Assembly (NCBI GenBank): GCA_002077065.1 | Contig: NAJO01000034.1 | Location: forward strand, 372,001-436,000 | Direction of reading: 5' to 3' | Length of the DNA stretch: 64,000 nucleotides | Source of the DNA: Cryoendolithus antarcticus | Taxonomy: Eukaryota; Ascomycota; Dothideomycetes; Cladosporiales; Cladosporiaceae | Shown: positions 23,058 to 32,952 of the stretch, piece after piece | Layout: every line of letters begins with the position of its first letter | Numbering within the stretch: the stretch's first letter is position 1 | Program-made: the position numbers and the translations under genes | Notes under the pieces: generated by a model | Database searches by the model: none | Seen by the model: the letters and a program-made list of their open reading frames with translations, nothing else | Told to the model about the DNA's origin: nothing

Positions 23058-24287
23058 TCAGACTGGAGAATTCCTCGCCTCGACGAGAGATCGTAGTCCG
23101 GTCAAGCCGATCCAAACAGCCTCTTCAGTCCTGATCGTACGACTTCCCTGGCCGACCACGAGATTGATCCAGCGATCGAACACATCCTTGACCTCTGTCA
23201 CGCCAGCTTGCAGGAGTTCGGAGTCCGCTGACAGGGCCTTCTCCAAGCCAGCAACTCCGCCGAAGACCACAAGAAGGTGCTGCCAGGATGACGGCACATG
23301 ATCGCTGCTCGAAACGTCGGATAGAGTGCTTACGGGCTGTCCTCGCTCACTGGTCCCGATACTGATGTTGTAGCCGCCGTCGTATGCGCATTCGGTGAAG
23401 ACCGCGCCGAGTGAGGACGCTTGGCGAACACTGTAACCCCAGTAGTAGCCGCCTTCCTCTCGGGGTAAGTCTGGCGATACAGCCGTGCCCAGCAACTCTT
23501 TGGCACTGTCGTATTGTAGTTGCTCCTCTAGCTTGACAGTCACTCGAGTCCCCGCTTCCAGCTCCACCGGTACCGTGACGTATTGAGCCAGACCGCAGTC
23601 AACGGTCGAGGTCACACCGCTGCTAGATCGATCTGTGCCAACGGCGACACCTTCGCGATACACACACCATTCCTCACTGCGAAGATGATGTGGCATATCA
23701 AGACTAGGCAAAGCGCCAGCAGTGCGAAGATCCGGATGCATTGGAAACAGTGCCTTTCGTAGATGTGGTGGAGTCTCCAAGTAGCTTAGTACATGATACA
23801 GGAAGAAGTTGGGGTCCGCATAGGCCGTGTAGCCGTTGGCCTCTGGGGGCTTCTTCGGTGCCTGTCCATCGTCGAACACAACGATCTCGTCGACTTCAAA
23901 GACAGCTGCTGCTCGTGCAATCTGTCCACAGAGTGCTGTCTTCTGTTCCGGCGTCACGGCGCTGTATACCAGTGTCAGTACTGTGATTAGTGCAAGAGGC
24001 AGGAACCATTTCAACGAAGCGTCTCCGAGATATCGAAAGATCGGAGGTAGAGGGATCAAATCAGAACATACTTGGCGACAATGCTTCCTGGTAGCGCGAT
24101 GCTCAAGGTATGAGTTCGTGGGTTCTTCGGGGTGAAGACTGCCGTCGGTTTCGATGTATCGACGGAGGCAGATGTTGCGCTTGGCAATTTTTCGACCTGG
24201 GCGTGCTTCCGCTTCTGACCTTTGATCAGCCTTTTGATACAATGTCGTGATGAGACACTGGGTTACCTTGCTTGGTGGTCCCGCCAT
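23058..24287 (-). CDS. SPOUT-fold RNA methyltransferase (SPOUT1/C9orf114 type)
   Basis: Three exons (24287-24267, 24214-24072, 23961-23058) give 355 residues. The tiny first exon encodes MAGPPSK. Intron 1 is 52 nt and intron 2 is 110 nt. Family signatures are RTHTLSIALPGSIVAN at the start of the fold, TALCGQIARAAAVFEVDEIVVFDDG, and near the end QGSRTIRTEEAVWIGLTGLR, which forms the knotted SAM-binding site. The central EVELEAGTRVTVKLEE-like segment (PVELEAGTRVTVKLEE) is the OB-fold insertion. Family members methylate RNA in the nucleus; the human relative CENP-32 is spindle-linked. The exact target in fungi is unclear. Confidence 0.9.
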   Translation of the reverse strand: MAGPPSKVTQCLITTLYQKADQRSEAEARPGRKIAKRNICLRRYIETDGSLHPEEPTNSYLEHRATRKHCRQVCSDLIPLPPIFRYLGDASLKWFLPLALITVLTLVYSAVTPEQKTALCGQIARAAAVFEVDEIVVFDDGQAPKKPPEANGYTAYADPNFFLYHVLSYLETPPHLRKALFPMHPDLRTAGALPSLDMPHHLRSEEWCVYREGVAVGTDRSSSGVTSTVDCGLAQYVTVPVELEAGTRVTVKLEEQLQYDSAKELLGTAVSPDLPREEGGYYWGYSVRQASSLGAVFTECAYDGGYNISIGTSERGQPVSTLSDVSSSDHVPSSWQHLLVVFGGVAGLEKALSADSELLQAGVTEVKDVFDRWINLVVGQGSRTIRTEEAVWIGLTGLRSLVEARNSPV

Positions 24288-24705
24288 ATCTGGATCAGGT
24301 ATGTATGCGACAGCTACATGGACGCGCGAATGCAGTCTCGTAAAGTAGAAGGTTCGAAGCAAAGTCGTCGGGGTTTCGGACGACAGTTCCGACCTCACTT
24401 TGATTGTGTGTGTAACGTGGAAAACCTGCAATTCTTACGGTTTTACAACTTGCTACAATACGGCTCACGCTGTAATCCCCATGATGCGGCATGGATACCC
24501 TGTAGGTGTCGACCTCAAACCTGGAAAGTGCAATGCAAGCAATCGGCGTGACAAATTTGGTCAATGCCGCTGCTCACGGTACGAAGCAAGCCAGATCATC
24601 CTCCGCTGCCTGGCGATGGCGAACAGACCTCTTGCACCGCCGAGCCATCCATAAAAGCCACATCATAGCTCCTATTGACCATCGCACTCGTCACATGCCC
24701 CCTTC
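24288..24705. other. Intergenic, SPOUT methyltransferase 5' / acidic protein 3'
   Basis: This 418-nt stretch holds the methyltransferase promoter. No gene is seen. Confidence 0.4.
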
Positions 24706-25353
24706 TCAATCATCGCCCGCCCAGCTCCTCGGCATCTGCACCGGCTGCTCCCCATCCTCCCAGGAGAACGTCTTGCCGTCTTCGTGCCCACTGACCTCCC
24801 CTAAGCCACGCTCTCTGCTACTGCGCGCCGTCTTCCTCATCTTACTCTCTGGCAACTTCTCTCCAGCCAGCGTGCGCTCGTTCAGGTGCGTCTGACTTGG
24901 CAACTTGTAACCCTGACTCTCCGCTTCCTCCACGCTGCGCACGCCCTTGTACGCACCGGAATAGAAGAGCTTGTACTTCTTGCACACGCACCACCCTTTG
25001 CACTCACACTTGGGAAGAGGCGGCAGCTGCTCGGCTGGTGCATTTTGGACCTTGGGAGATCCCGGTGGGGAGGGAGTGCTGCCTAGTGATGAGAGGCCGG
25101 AGTCGGAGTCGGTGTCATATTTATTCTCCGCGGTCCTTGTGTTTGTGGCTTTGGATTGAGGATCGTCTTCGATGTCGGAGTCGGTGTCGGTCTCCATGTT
25201 GATGTCGCCAAGCGAGCTAGAGTCTGAGTCTGACGAGGATTCGCGCGCCTCTGGCCACCCTGATTGATAGGATCTACCGCCCATGTCGTGGTCGAGTAGT
25301 CTGTGACCAAGGTAGTCAGGATTAGGATTGGCCCTTGATGGTTCAGTCCACAT
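24706..25353 (-). CDS. Acidic Ser/Asp-rich hypothetical protein with Cys motif
   Basis: A single-exon 215-residue frame starts at MWTEPSRANPNPDY. The first half is very rich in Ser, Asp and Glu (ESSSDSDSSSLGD, METDTDSDIEDD), suggesting a disordered, possibly CK2-phosphorylated region. Around residues 115-128 lies a compact Cys cluster, CECKGWCVCKKYK, that could bind metal. The rest is charged, ending SWAGDD. I do not recognise the family. The frame is long and unambiguous and uses a proper ATG, which supports a real gene. Confidence 0.6.
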   Translation of the reverse strand: MWTEPSRANPNPDYLGHRLLDHDMGGRSYQSGWPEARESSSDSDSSSLGDINMETDTDSDIEDDPQSKATNTRTAENKYDTDSDSGLSSLGSTPSPPGSPKVQNAPAEQLPPLPKCECKGWCVCKKYKLFYSGAYKGVRSVEEAESQGYKLPSQTHLNERTLAGEKLPESKMRKTARSSRERGLGEVSGHEDGKTFSWEDGEQPVQMPRSWAGDD

Positions 25354-25724
25354 GCTGGATGAATGATAATTGGTGACTGAAGTGATGCAGTATGTTCACC
25401 ATAGAGAGTGAGCGATAGAGAAAGTGACTCACTTGGAGGTGCACTGCTATTGTGCTTCACTCCATGAGTGACTTCGGAGGAACCAAGTTTTCATCCGCAA
25501 AGCGAGATGTGTGACATGGACAGCTCTGGCAGGCACGACCCAGCCAGTGAAGGCCATGTGCACGTGCGAGATCTTCAGATGCCGGTTGAGAGTCAATATA
25601 GCGGTCGAATGGCTAAGCACGATGTGTATCACACGCTGTGGCAAGCCATGAAACGCCTTCGACCGATCGTGGGCAATGCTGCTCTTCCACGGATAACCAT
25701 AGTAATGATCCGTGATCTTTTCGC
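25354..25724. other. Intergenic, acidic protein 5' / yae1 3'
   Basis: This 371-nt stretch has no gene. The acidic-protein promoter is presumably here. Confidence 0.4.
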
Positions 25725-26360
25725 TTAGCCTACGGCACTTCCAGCGGCCAGTCCATAGCTTCGCAACGTCAGGTGAACGGTATCGACCCACACCTTCAGC
25801 ACCGGGTGCGCTGCTGCAACCTCTCTGAACGTCGTCTCGGACTCCTGCCCAGGCACATCGAAGAGCCAAATTCCATCGGTGCCAAAGTACTTCTCAGTCA
25901 CCAAGTTCTGCATCTTCAGCTCTTCCCGGGCTCGCTTGACTAATACCGTGGCGTCACTGCCCAAACCGGTGTCGATCGCAGATATGTCTCCGGTTGGCAG
26001 TGCTCTGTAGATCCCCTCCAGAACGCCTAGACACCATCCCACCTTCATGCCCAGCTCTGCGCCCAGACTATATCCCTCGTCAAATCCAGCCTGAATGAAC
26101 TTCTCCTTGCTGTCCGCGATTCCCTCTCGGTACCCATTCGTAACATGCGTGTTCCTCAATCGCTGTATGTCCGATCGCTCATTGCCTTGAGTGGCAAAGG
26201 CCTCCAACGTCTCGGCGTCGGCATCGTCTCGTACGGGAGAGCTTGGAGCAGAGCCGAAGATGTCGTCCAGCAAGTCGTTCTGGTGGGGGACTTCATCGAT
26301 GGTAGGAGTGGTCATAAACGGTGGCTCGTTGGCGCGGAAGGGAGGGAGGTCGCGCAACAT
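25725..26360 (-). CDS. yae1: Yae1-type Fe-S maturation adaptor
   Basis: A single-exon 211-residue protein starts at MLRDLPPFRANEPP (an alternative start is MTTPTIDEV at 26315). The diagnostic part is the repeated G-x3-G pattern at about residues 72-112: TNGYREGIADSKEKFIQAGF, then DEGYSLGAELGMKVGWCLGV, the deca-GX3 motif shared by Yae1 and Lto1. In yeast the Yae1-Lto1 complex bridges the cytosolic iron-sulfur targeting machinery to the ribosome recycling ATPase Rli1. The C-terminal half is less conserved. No Lto1 gene lies nearby. Confidence 0.85.
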   Translation of the reverse strand: MLRDLPPFRANEPPFMTTPTIDEVPHQNDLLDDIFGSAPSSPVRDDADAETLEAFATQGNERSDIQRLRNTHVTNGYREGIADSKEKFIQAGFDEGYSLGAELGMKVGWCLGVLEGIYRALPTGDISAIDTGLGSDATVLVKRAREELKMQNLVTEKYFGTDGIWLFDVPGQESETTFREVAAAHPVLKVWVDTVHLTLRSYGLAAGSAVG

Positions 26361-26969
26361 GGCGAAGCTTGCATGTCCATGGAGGTTGGTCCCAACAATT
26401 GCGTCGAACCTGCTGCACTGATGGAGTAAATTATGGGTTGTCGAGTTTGACCACTACAACGCGCTCGAACGTCTGTCTGTTCGGTGACAACTGAGCCGAG
26501 CGCTTGGCATTTCAATATGCTAGTCCCTGGGTCGTGGGACATGGAAGATACTCATGAGAAGAAAAATCTAGACATGCACATGAAAGGATGTGATCACATA
26601 TGGATGGCTAATTTCTACCCAACAACAGTGTTGTACGCCCTTTCCACTGACGCAGTTCGAACGACCTACACCCTTAGCGAAAACGTGCTGACCGCCTTCT
26701 GCTGACATCGACCTGATCACAGAAATGATAAGTGCTTCACTTCTTTCCTTCTCGTCTACTCCTTCTACTGGTTGTATGCATCTAGCTGTCTGCGGTCCGC
26801 TGCACGTGCACTATCAACATATGACATCAAATCATCACCTGCTCCGCTTCCGCCGTTGGACCTTCCTGACGCTCTGCTGGAACCACATATACATCGCATA
26901 GTCTTAGCTGTGGTATTGCACGGCAACGCCAGCTTGACCAGGTTTTCGCCTGCCCACGCTTGACGTTTG
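26361..26969. other. Intergenic, yae1 5' / Cys-rich protein 3'
   Basis: This 609-nt stretch holds the yae1 promoter. Short hydrophobic open frames around 26484-26963 have no support. Confidence 0.4.
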
Positions 26970-27644
26970 CTAACCTCTCTCGCGATTCCTTACTCCTGCC
27001 TTAAACTCGGCAGCGAAGACCGCCGACTTATCGCCACACCCACCGCATGGTGCGTACAAGTGGTTGACGCACTTCTTGCACACGTCGTAGCGCCAATGTG
27101 ACTTCCAGTGGACACAAGCCTTGCAGTACTGGCAATGCTCCCAATTGGCATTGTCCTCCCATGTCTTGTTGCAGAAGCTATACCAGTGGTACGACCCTTC
27201 GCGGCTCAGGCCTATGCGGCATAGTAACTGCATGTGCGCCATACGTTCCGATGAGCTACTGTCCAGTGTCTTCAACTTCTGCTCCCATGCCCGAAAGTCC
27301 TCGGAAAAGTTACCTGGCAGACCATTGCGGGCTTCGGTGATCAGGATCTGTTCAAGACGGTCCAGGGTCAGACCAGGCGCGGCTCCGCGAGTCGTGTTGG
27401 AATCTGCCCACGCCGTGAAACAATCCGTGCCACCGACGGAGGCGCTTTCTTCGCCGAACAGGTATGTGTTGCTACGATCGAAGGGACTCTGACACAGAGC
27501 TTGTGCGCCTTGTGTTGCCAATTCTGCGACCATTTCGCGGCATCCGCAGTGAGATCCGCACTCCTTGCCCCAGCGGCGGCAATTGCAGCTTCTTCTGTTA
27601 TACAAATTCGTGCAATCGCACGTCTGGCACTCGAAATCAGCAGG
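26970..27644 (-). CDS. Cys-rich putative zinc-binding protein, 5' end unresolved
   Basis: The open frame encodes about 224 residues with no ATG before residue 38 or so. A Cys cluster begins CQTCDCTNLYNRRSCNCRRW and continues ECGSHCGC. A second cluster near the C-terminus reads HCQYCKACVHWKSH, DVCKKCV, then CGGCGD. Such paired clusters suggest two zinc-binding modules flanking a helical middle. I do not know the function. Upstream, the same frame is open for about 45 more codons but is broken by TGA at 27645-27647. A 51-nt intron (27680-27630, donor GTTCGT, acceptor TTTCGAG) would bypass it in phase. Both splice sites are weak, so the gene may be functional with upstream exons or broken. Confidence 0.55.
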   Translation of the reverse strand, partial: PADFECQTCDCTNLYNRRSCNCRRWGKECGSHCGCREMVAELATQGAQALCQSPFDRSNTYLFGEESASVGGTDCFTAWADSNTTRGAAPGLTLDRLEQILITEARNGLPGNFSEDFRAWEQKLKTLDSSSSERMAHMQLLCRIGLSREGSYHWYSFCNKTWEDNANWEHCQYCKACVHWKSHWRYDVCKKCVNHLYAPCGGCGDKSAVFAAEFKAGVRNRERG

Positions 27645-28026
27645 TCACTTCATATCCTCCTGCGGATGAGGTTGACGAACGTGTAACGCAGGGTCGTTGT
27701 AGGATCCACCTCGGTGACGCCGGTATATTGACGCGAGTATCAAGCGGGAGCGCGGGCCTGGGGTTTTGGCTGCGTCTCGGGATTCACGGGTGCATCATTA
27801 GCAACATCCGCCTGAGTTTGGCCAACGCGAGCATATTCAGCATGTGGTCGAGGTCAGCCACCTGCATTTCGTCGATGCAAGTCAGTCCGCGCGCCTGTGC
27901 AAGCATCGTTCGAGACTGTTCACAGCGCAATGCGGGCTACGGGTTCTACGGTCAGTAATCACATACTGGACTTTCACCGGCATGCCGTATCTCGATGTTG
28001 ACTCCCTCGGCTGTAACCCCTGCCAT
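27645..28026 (-). other. Candidate 5' exons of the Cys-rich gene
   Basis: Three short exons can be chained in frame: 28026-27967 (MAGVTAEGVNIEI...), 27915-27862 (ending TCIDEMQ) and 27811-27740 (ADVANDAPVNPETQ...). Their introns are 51 and 50 nt, with donors GTATGT and GTGGCT. The codon use looks coding. I could not join them to the Cys-rich frame with good splice sites, so they may be its N-terminus or a separate small gene. Confidence 0.3.
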
Positions 28027-29413
28027 ACTTGCGGTAAGAGCACCGTCGCTATTGGGACGATGTCAGCGATTGGGGCCTGAATGCTATTGCAATGATGTAG
28101 TACTCGTACGCAAGCAAAGCAGTCGCGCGGTAAAGGGGGTAAAGAAAGAAGAGAGGAGAAGACGGGAGTTCTTATACCTGCGCCCACCGCTGAAGCAGTG
28201 CATGGATATGTCGGTGAGCAGCCGCGAATCAAGTGTTGAGATAACGTATCATAGCGTCCGGAAGCAGGGAAGCTCCAAGTCGAGCTGGCGATGCTGTACT
28301 TTATATGCGGCGATGACATGCAAGATATTCATCGAACACATGTGCCCTCACTGGGCCGGTGGGCTGGTCAATGTGGCCTCCCGTCCCCGGATCGTATATA
28401 CGGAGCTGATGTAGGACCAAAACGCATGCTCTCTTAAGCGTTCTCTAATCCCGAAAGTGCGAGGGATGCGCGATGTGGTAGGAGCACACGCAGTGTTGGT
28501 GCACCGGTGCGACGCCACTACGTCGGAGAGATCCAGGTTCCGGGATCGAAGTTACATTGCATCCGAGAAAGTCTTCATGATATACCAATCGATGACTAGG
28601 CGATCAAGCCTGTATGTGTTACGTGTATTGAGCGAAAGTACTCCGCACGCTCCTGAGCACCAAGGAGCACAGTCCTGTCACTTTGCGGCCTGGTGCCCGG
28701 ACAGCGTGATGCGCCAACCCTCAGCGCATTTAACGTCGGAACCTGCGGATGTACCAGTATGGCGCCCGAGATGCACGATGACATCTACTGGGTGAGCACT
28801 GCAGGCCGCGATTGACGACAGCAACATAAGTGTGCTTCATCTGTTGCACAGAGCGTGCGGCATATACATGATCGTCTTTTCTTCGTCAATTGCGTGAACA
28901 TAATGCTCGCAACGTGTTCATGAAGCGTGTCGTTTCGCTCAGTCCGCTCGCAAGTAGTTGATGATCAGTTGACATTTAGTTATCAACTAGATAGCGACCT
29001 GATCATGATCAAGTCATGATGACTTTCCACCTGGGTGATCAGACTCGCGTGCTGGGGCGGCACTCAGCGCCAGTCTGAGTGAACGCTTTGCAGAACAATA
29101 CTGGCATCGGTCCTGATTCTTTTGACACTCTCCGCACCAGTACGGGCGTCTGTATGGGCATGCAGAGGAGGTGAGGTTGGCGTCTGTCGCTACACCCCGC
29201 GTCCCCGAGTCTTGGCAGAAGCAGCCCTGTAGCTCGGCGCAAAGGCTGGATCGTTGGAACTGACCATAGCTCTCACATACTTTCGTGATCTCTTTGCACA
29301 GTGACTTTGCTGGCGCGGAAGATCTTGTACCGCCGATGCTGAATGGAGTCTGGGTTTGATCGAGTCTGAGGTGCGCCTACCTAGACAACTTGCACATTCA
29401 ATGCGCCTACACC
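28027..29413. other. Intergenic, Cys-rich gene / acuM
   Basis: This stretch of about 1.4 kb has no recognised gene. A perfect 12-bp palindrome TGATCATGATCA lies at 29000-29011. The acuM promoter should be in the last several hundred bases. Confidence 0.4.
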
Positions 29414-30916
29414 ATGGCATCGCCCGCCGAGGATCGTAAGCGGAGCTTCGACGACACGAGCGAGTCGACTGGACCAAAGATAGTCGGATCGCCGAAGTCG
29501 AAGACCCCAGACGCGCACGAACATGACGAGAGTGGGAAGAAGAAGCGACGAAAGGTCAATCACGCGTGTGTCTATTGCAGACGGTCGCACATGACGTGCG
29601 ACTTGCAGAGACCATGCGCGAGATGTGTAAAGAGGGATATCGGCCATCTGTGCCATGATGAGCCACGCGAGCCACCGAAAAGGGGGAAGAGCGATGTGGG
29701 CGTAGCGGAGATGCTGCCCACACCTGATAGCGAGGTCAAAGCTGTACTCCATGGGTCGAATGGCAATGGGCAGTATGGTTCGAATGGCAATGGAGATATG
29801 CGATTCGGGTCGATGGACAACGTGCAGCACATAGCACAGCCGCAGCCTATCTCTCCAAACCAGATGCAGCGCCCTCAATCGATGGACGTGAACAGCAACA
29901 GCAGCTTGCTCAACTTCGACTGGAACAGCGGAGGCGTGCAGAACCAGTTCCAGGACATGCACCACTTGCACCCGAACTACATGTTCAACACGTCAGAGGT
30001 CACGAATGAGTATAACTTGCTCAACGACTTCCTCTCGACTTCTTTGTTGGACGATGGAGCTCTGTACTCGAACAACGACGACGCGCAAGCATTGTATACC
30101 GATCCACTGCTAGCCACGAGTAGCATTAATCTCCCACTCGGCAGTCTGAACCATCCGAGCAACAACGTCCAGATCCCACCTATCGCTCCACCACCTCCAC
30201 AAGTAGCAGCGGGCAACGAGATCTCGCGACCTTCATCGACCTACCCTGTTGATACTCGAGCGAGAGACAAGTTCTACATGACAGCTGCCGATCCTGCAGG
30301 CCTTAGCAGCGCCGAAGATCGACTGCACAAGCTTCTCAAGGCGAAGTACGATGCTGGAATGCTGAAGCCATTCAACTACGTGAAAGGCTACGCGAAGCTA
30401 AACACGTACATGGAGAAGAACATGTCGCGAGAAAGCCGCGTGCGCATTCTCCGCCAACTTGATCGCTTCCGCCCGAAGTTCCGCGAAGCAATGCACAGCC
30501 TGACGGACATGCAGCTCGTGCTGGTCGAGATGTGGTTCGAGCGCAGTCTGATGGAGTATGACCGGGTCTTTGCATCCATGGCAATCCCTGCCTGCTGCTG
30601 GCGGCGGACAGGCGAGATCTTCCGTGGCAACAAGGAAATGGCGGATCTGATCGATGTCCCCATCGATCGACTGCGAGATGGGAAGCTGGCTATTCATGAG
30701 ATTATCGCGGAAGAGAGTCTGGTCAGTTACTGGGAGAAGTTTGGAGCGATTGCTTTTGATCCGAGTCAGAAGGCGATTTTGACGAGTTGTGTGCTGAAGA
30801 GTCCCGGGAGTGAGGGGAAGGGCAAGCGGTGTTGTTTTTCGTTCACGATCAGGAGGGACACGCACTCGATCCCGAGTCTAGTGGTGGGGAACTGGATTCC
30901 CATCGCACCCAAGTGA
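29414..30916 (+). CDS. acuM: Gluconeogenesis regulator AcuM/Rds2 (Zn2Cys6 plus PAS)
   Basis: A single-exon 500-residue protein starts at MASPAEDRKRSF. The Zn2Cys6 cluster has Cys at 52, 55, 62, 68, 71 and 80 (ACVYCRRSHMTC...CARCVKRDIGHLC), preceded by a KKKRRK basic patch. The middle is Asn/Gln-rich with a short tandem SNGNG repeat. The C-terminal 210 residues match yeast Rds2 strongly: FYMTAADP, LKPFNYVKGYAKL, ACCWRRTGEIFRGNKE, DLRDGKLAIHEI and the end CCFSFTIRRD, the PAS-like part. Rds2/AcuM activates gluconeogenic and related genes in the nucleus, with AcuK/Ert1 as partner. The upstream in-frame MHIQCAYT is treated as 5' UTR. Confidence 0.92.
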   Translation: MASPAEDRKRSFDDTSESTGPKIVGSPKSKTPDAHEHDESGKKKRRKVNHACVYCRRSHMTCDLQRPCARCVKRDIGHLCHDEPREPPKRGKSDVGVAEMLPTPDSEVKAVLHGSNGNGQYGSNGNGDMRFGSMDNVQHIAQPQPISPNQMQRPQSMDVNSNSSLLNFDWNSGGVQNQFQDMHHLHPNYMFNTSEVTNEYNLLNDFLSTSLLDDGALYSNNDDAQALYTDPLLATSSINLPLGSLNHPSNNVQIPPIAPPPPQVAAGNEISRPSSTYPVDTRARDKFYMTAADPAGLSSAEDRLHKLLKAKYDAGMLKPFNYVKGYAKLNTYMEKNMSRESRVRILRQLDRFRPKFREAMHSLTDMQLVLVEMWFERSLMEYDRVFASMAIPACCWRRTGEIFRGNKEMADLIDVPIDRLRDGKLAIHEIIAEESLVSYWEKFGAIAFDPSQKAILTSCVLKSPGSEGKGKRCCFSFTIRRDTHSIPSLVVGNWIPIAPK

Positions 30917-31125
30917 AGACCACATCGATGAGGTGTACCAATATGAATGGTGTTCGAAGCAATGCCGAGGCTGGGGAATTTATGAGAAGGTGCTAGGCCA
31001 CGATTGTTCCTGCCTTGCTGATACGAGACGCGTCGTGCGCACCTTCTCTCGCGTCTATGTACGCTAGACTCGAACTTCACCACTTTCTCGCCAATTCTTT
31101 GAGACACTACTGGATAGCTGACATC

Positions 31126-32376
31126 ATGTCTGATAACCTCAAGGACCTCACCGTCAGCCAGGACCAATGGATGATAGGGTGGTTGGCGCTTATGAACATG
31201 GACACACGCGTGAAAATGGAGTCGTCACCGGCGATCTCGTCGGCAACTCGCATTGCAGCTGGACTCATGGAGTACGAATACGACACCTCAGGCGCTGTGT
31301 CGCGCACGTCGAGTGAAGATACAGCACGTCTCAAACGTTCTGCCTCGCCGAGCGCTGCTGCATTCGAGACCATCACCCTAGCCCGCAAGAAGACATTGAC
31401 CAGCCGCGAAAGGAGGAACCAAGAGCGCTACGAGGCGTATCAACTTTCTCGCGCCGCGGGTTTCCCTGCTACAATCCCTTCGGCTCTCAACATGTTGGAG
31501 GTACCTGTGAACGCTGATGCAGCAGGCCCAAGGGCAGCCGTTGACCCACAGCATGGACCGCGGAGAAGGTGAGAGGGTGCTGCGCTCGGTCGTCGCTACA
31601 TCGAACTGACAGGTGCAGCTCGTACAATGATCCGACCTTTTCGGATGTGACAGTCCAGATCGTGGAGACTGGTGACTTCGTATACGCCCACAAAGTCATT
31701 CTGGCGCAGTGCGAGCGATTTCTCCAGTGGATGACGAGCCCTCTCATGGTGAGCTGTGCAGCACTCTCCACCTACTTGTCTCGCGTCACTGACTCTACAA
31801 CAGACGAACAGTGTGCTCATGCTAGATAGCGAGTGTGGCAGTCCTCTAGCCCAACAAGCTCTGATGCATTTCATCTACGACAATCGCTACGAATCACAGA
31901 CAGGAGACACCACAATGTCCTCAGACTGGTCAGACTTCAGCAACCATGCCGATGTCTACACTTTTGCCACGCAGAAGGGCCTCGTGGGGCTGCAAGATGC
32001 TGTCGTAGCGCGCATGACCGCCTGGAACAGGCCATGGGTCCCCGTGCCCAACTTCGCCCGGGCACTGAGACTTATCTGGACCTCACCACTTCGAGATGAC
32101 GATGTCCTCAAGCCACGTCTCACGCTGCTCTGCCTACGGAACTTAAAGGACCTCGCTACATATCCCGGTTTCCGTCAAGTCATGGAGGATACCCCTCTCC
32201 GTGCAACAAGTGCTCTGGCAATGATCTTTGATGATCGTGGGCAGCGGGCTCACTTGGTGAGATGCCCTTGCGGACGCCTTCTCGATCAGAAAGGCAGAAT
32301 TCAGTGTCTGGGGTGTAACAGGTCGAACAATGATGCGCTTGGGGCTTTGCCGGTGGAGTATTATGTGCGAATTTAA
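31126..32376 (+). CDS. BTB/POZ protein D with C-terminal CxC-x11-CxxC
   Basis: Three exons (31126-31568, 31619-31748, 31804-32376) give about 381 residues from MSDNLKDLTVSQ. Upstream in-frame codons lack support. The BTB fold starts at SSYNDPTFSDVTVQIVETGD with AHKVILAQCERFLQW, and continues after the second intron with LAQQALMHFIYDNRY. The C-terminus carries CPCGRLLDQKG...CLGC (32263-32316), with Cys spacing C-x-C-x11-C-x2-C, a likely zinc site. Gene E next door shares the intron positions, the SSYN start of the BTB fold and the Cys motif, so the two are tandem duplicates. Function is unknown; an adaptor role is inferred. Confidence 0.75.
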
Positions 32377-32952
32377 GGAGAATGCAATGGAGCAATCGCT
32401 GATATGTCGTGACGCCGCGGCAGGTTTGGGCATGCTCAAGCGCGTCCTGTCGGTGTGAGGGCGATAAGCGTCGCTTCAAATCTGAAATACTAAGCTGTGC
32501 GTCTTCAGAGTCTCGCTGCGTTTCATGCTGATACAAACAGTCTTTGGAGTGTACCTAGCTTCTAGACCACCTGTGAGAGAACGTCGAGTATTGTTGATTA
32601 GACGCCACAACTATGGTAGGCGGCTGAGCGACGGAGCAATGAGACACTCCAATGTCACGAACAAGAGATGAAGAAGGGGTGCAGTTCAATAAGTGAAGGG
32701 ATAGGATGTCTCGAAGGGTTGGCAAAGTCGACGCAAGACCACGTCTCTCACTGAAACGGCGACTCAAGACTCACCGCAATGCTTGGGCGGATGCGCGTTG
32801 CTGGTGTGGGTCGCCCCTGCCAGTCCGTCGAAGCGAATCGCCTGCGCTAGCGGCCAAAGTTCACTCTCAAGTTCACTCTCAGCGACGTTCACTTTCACTC
32901 TCCTACACCTTCACACCTCAACACCGCATATACACAGACACTGTCCGACGCG
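32377..32952. other. Intergenic, BTB D / BTB E
   Basis: This 576-nt stretch has no gene. It includes a near-tandem TTCACTCTCA repeat at about 32861-32900 just before the BTB E start, probably promoter or 5' UTR. Confidence 0.4.

Noticed and set aside
27464..27958. Long plus-strand open frame of 164 codons
   Set aside because: It runs antisense to the Cys-rich gene and its candidate exons, and has no recognisable domain; its composition follows the complementary coding strand.
28500..28560. tRNA-like TCCAGGTTCCGGGATC stretch
   Set aside because: No acceptor stem, D-arm or anticodon arm can be folded around it.
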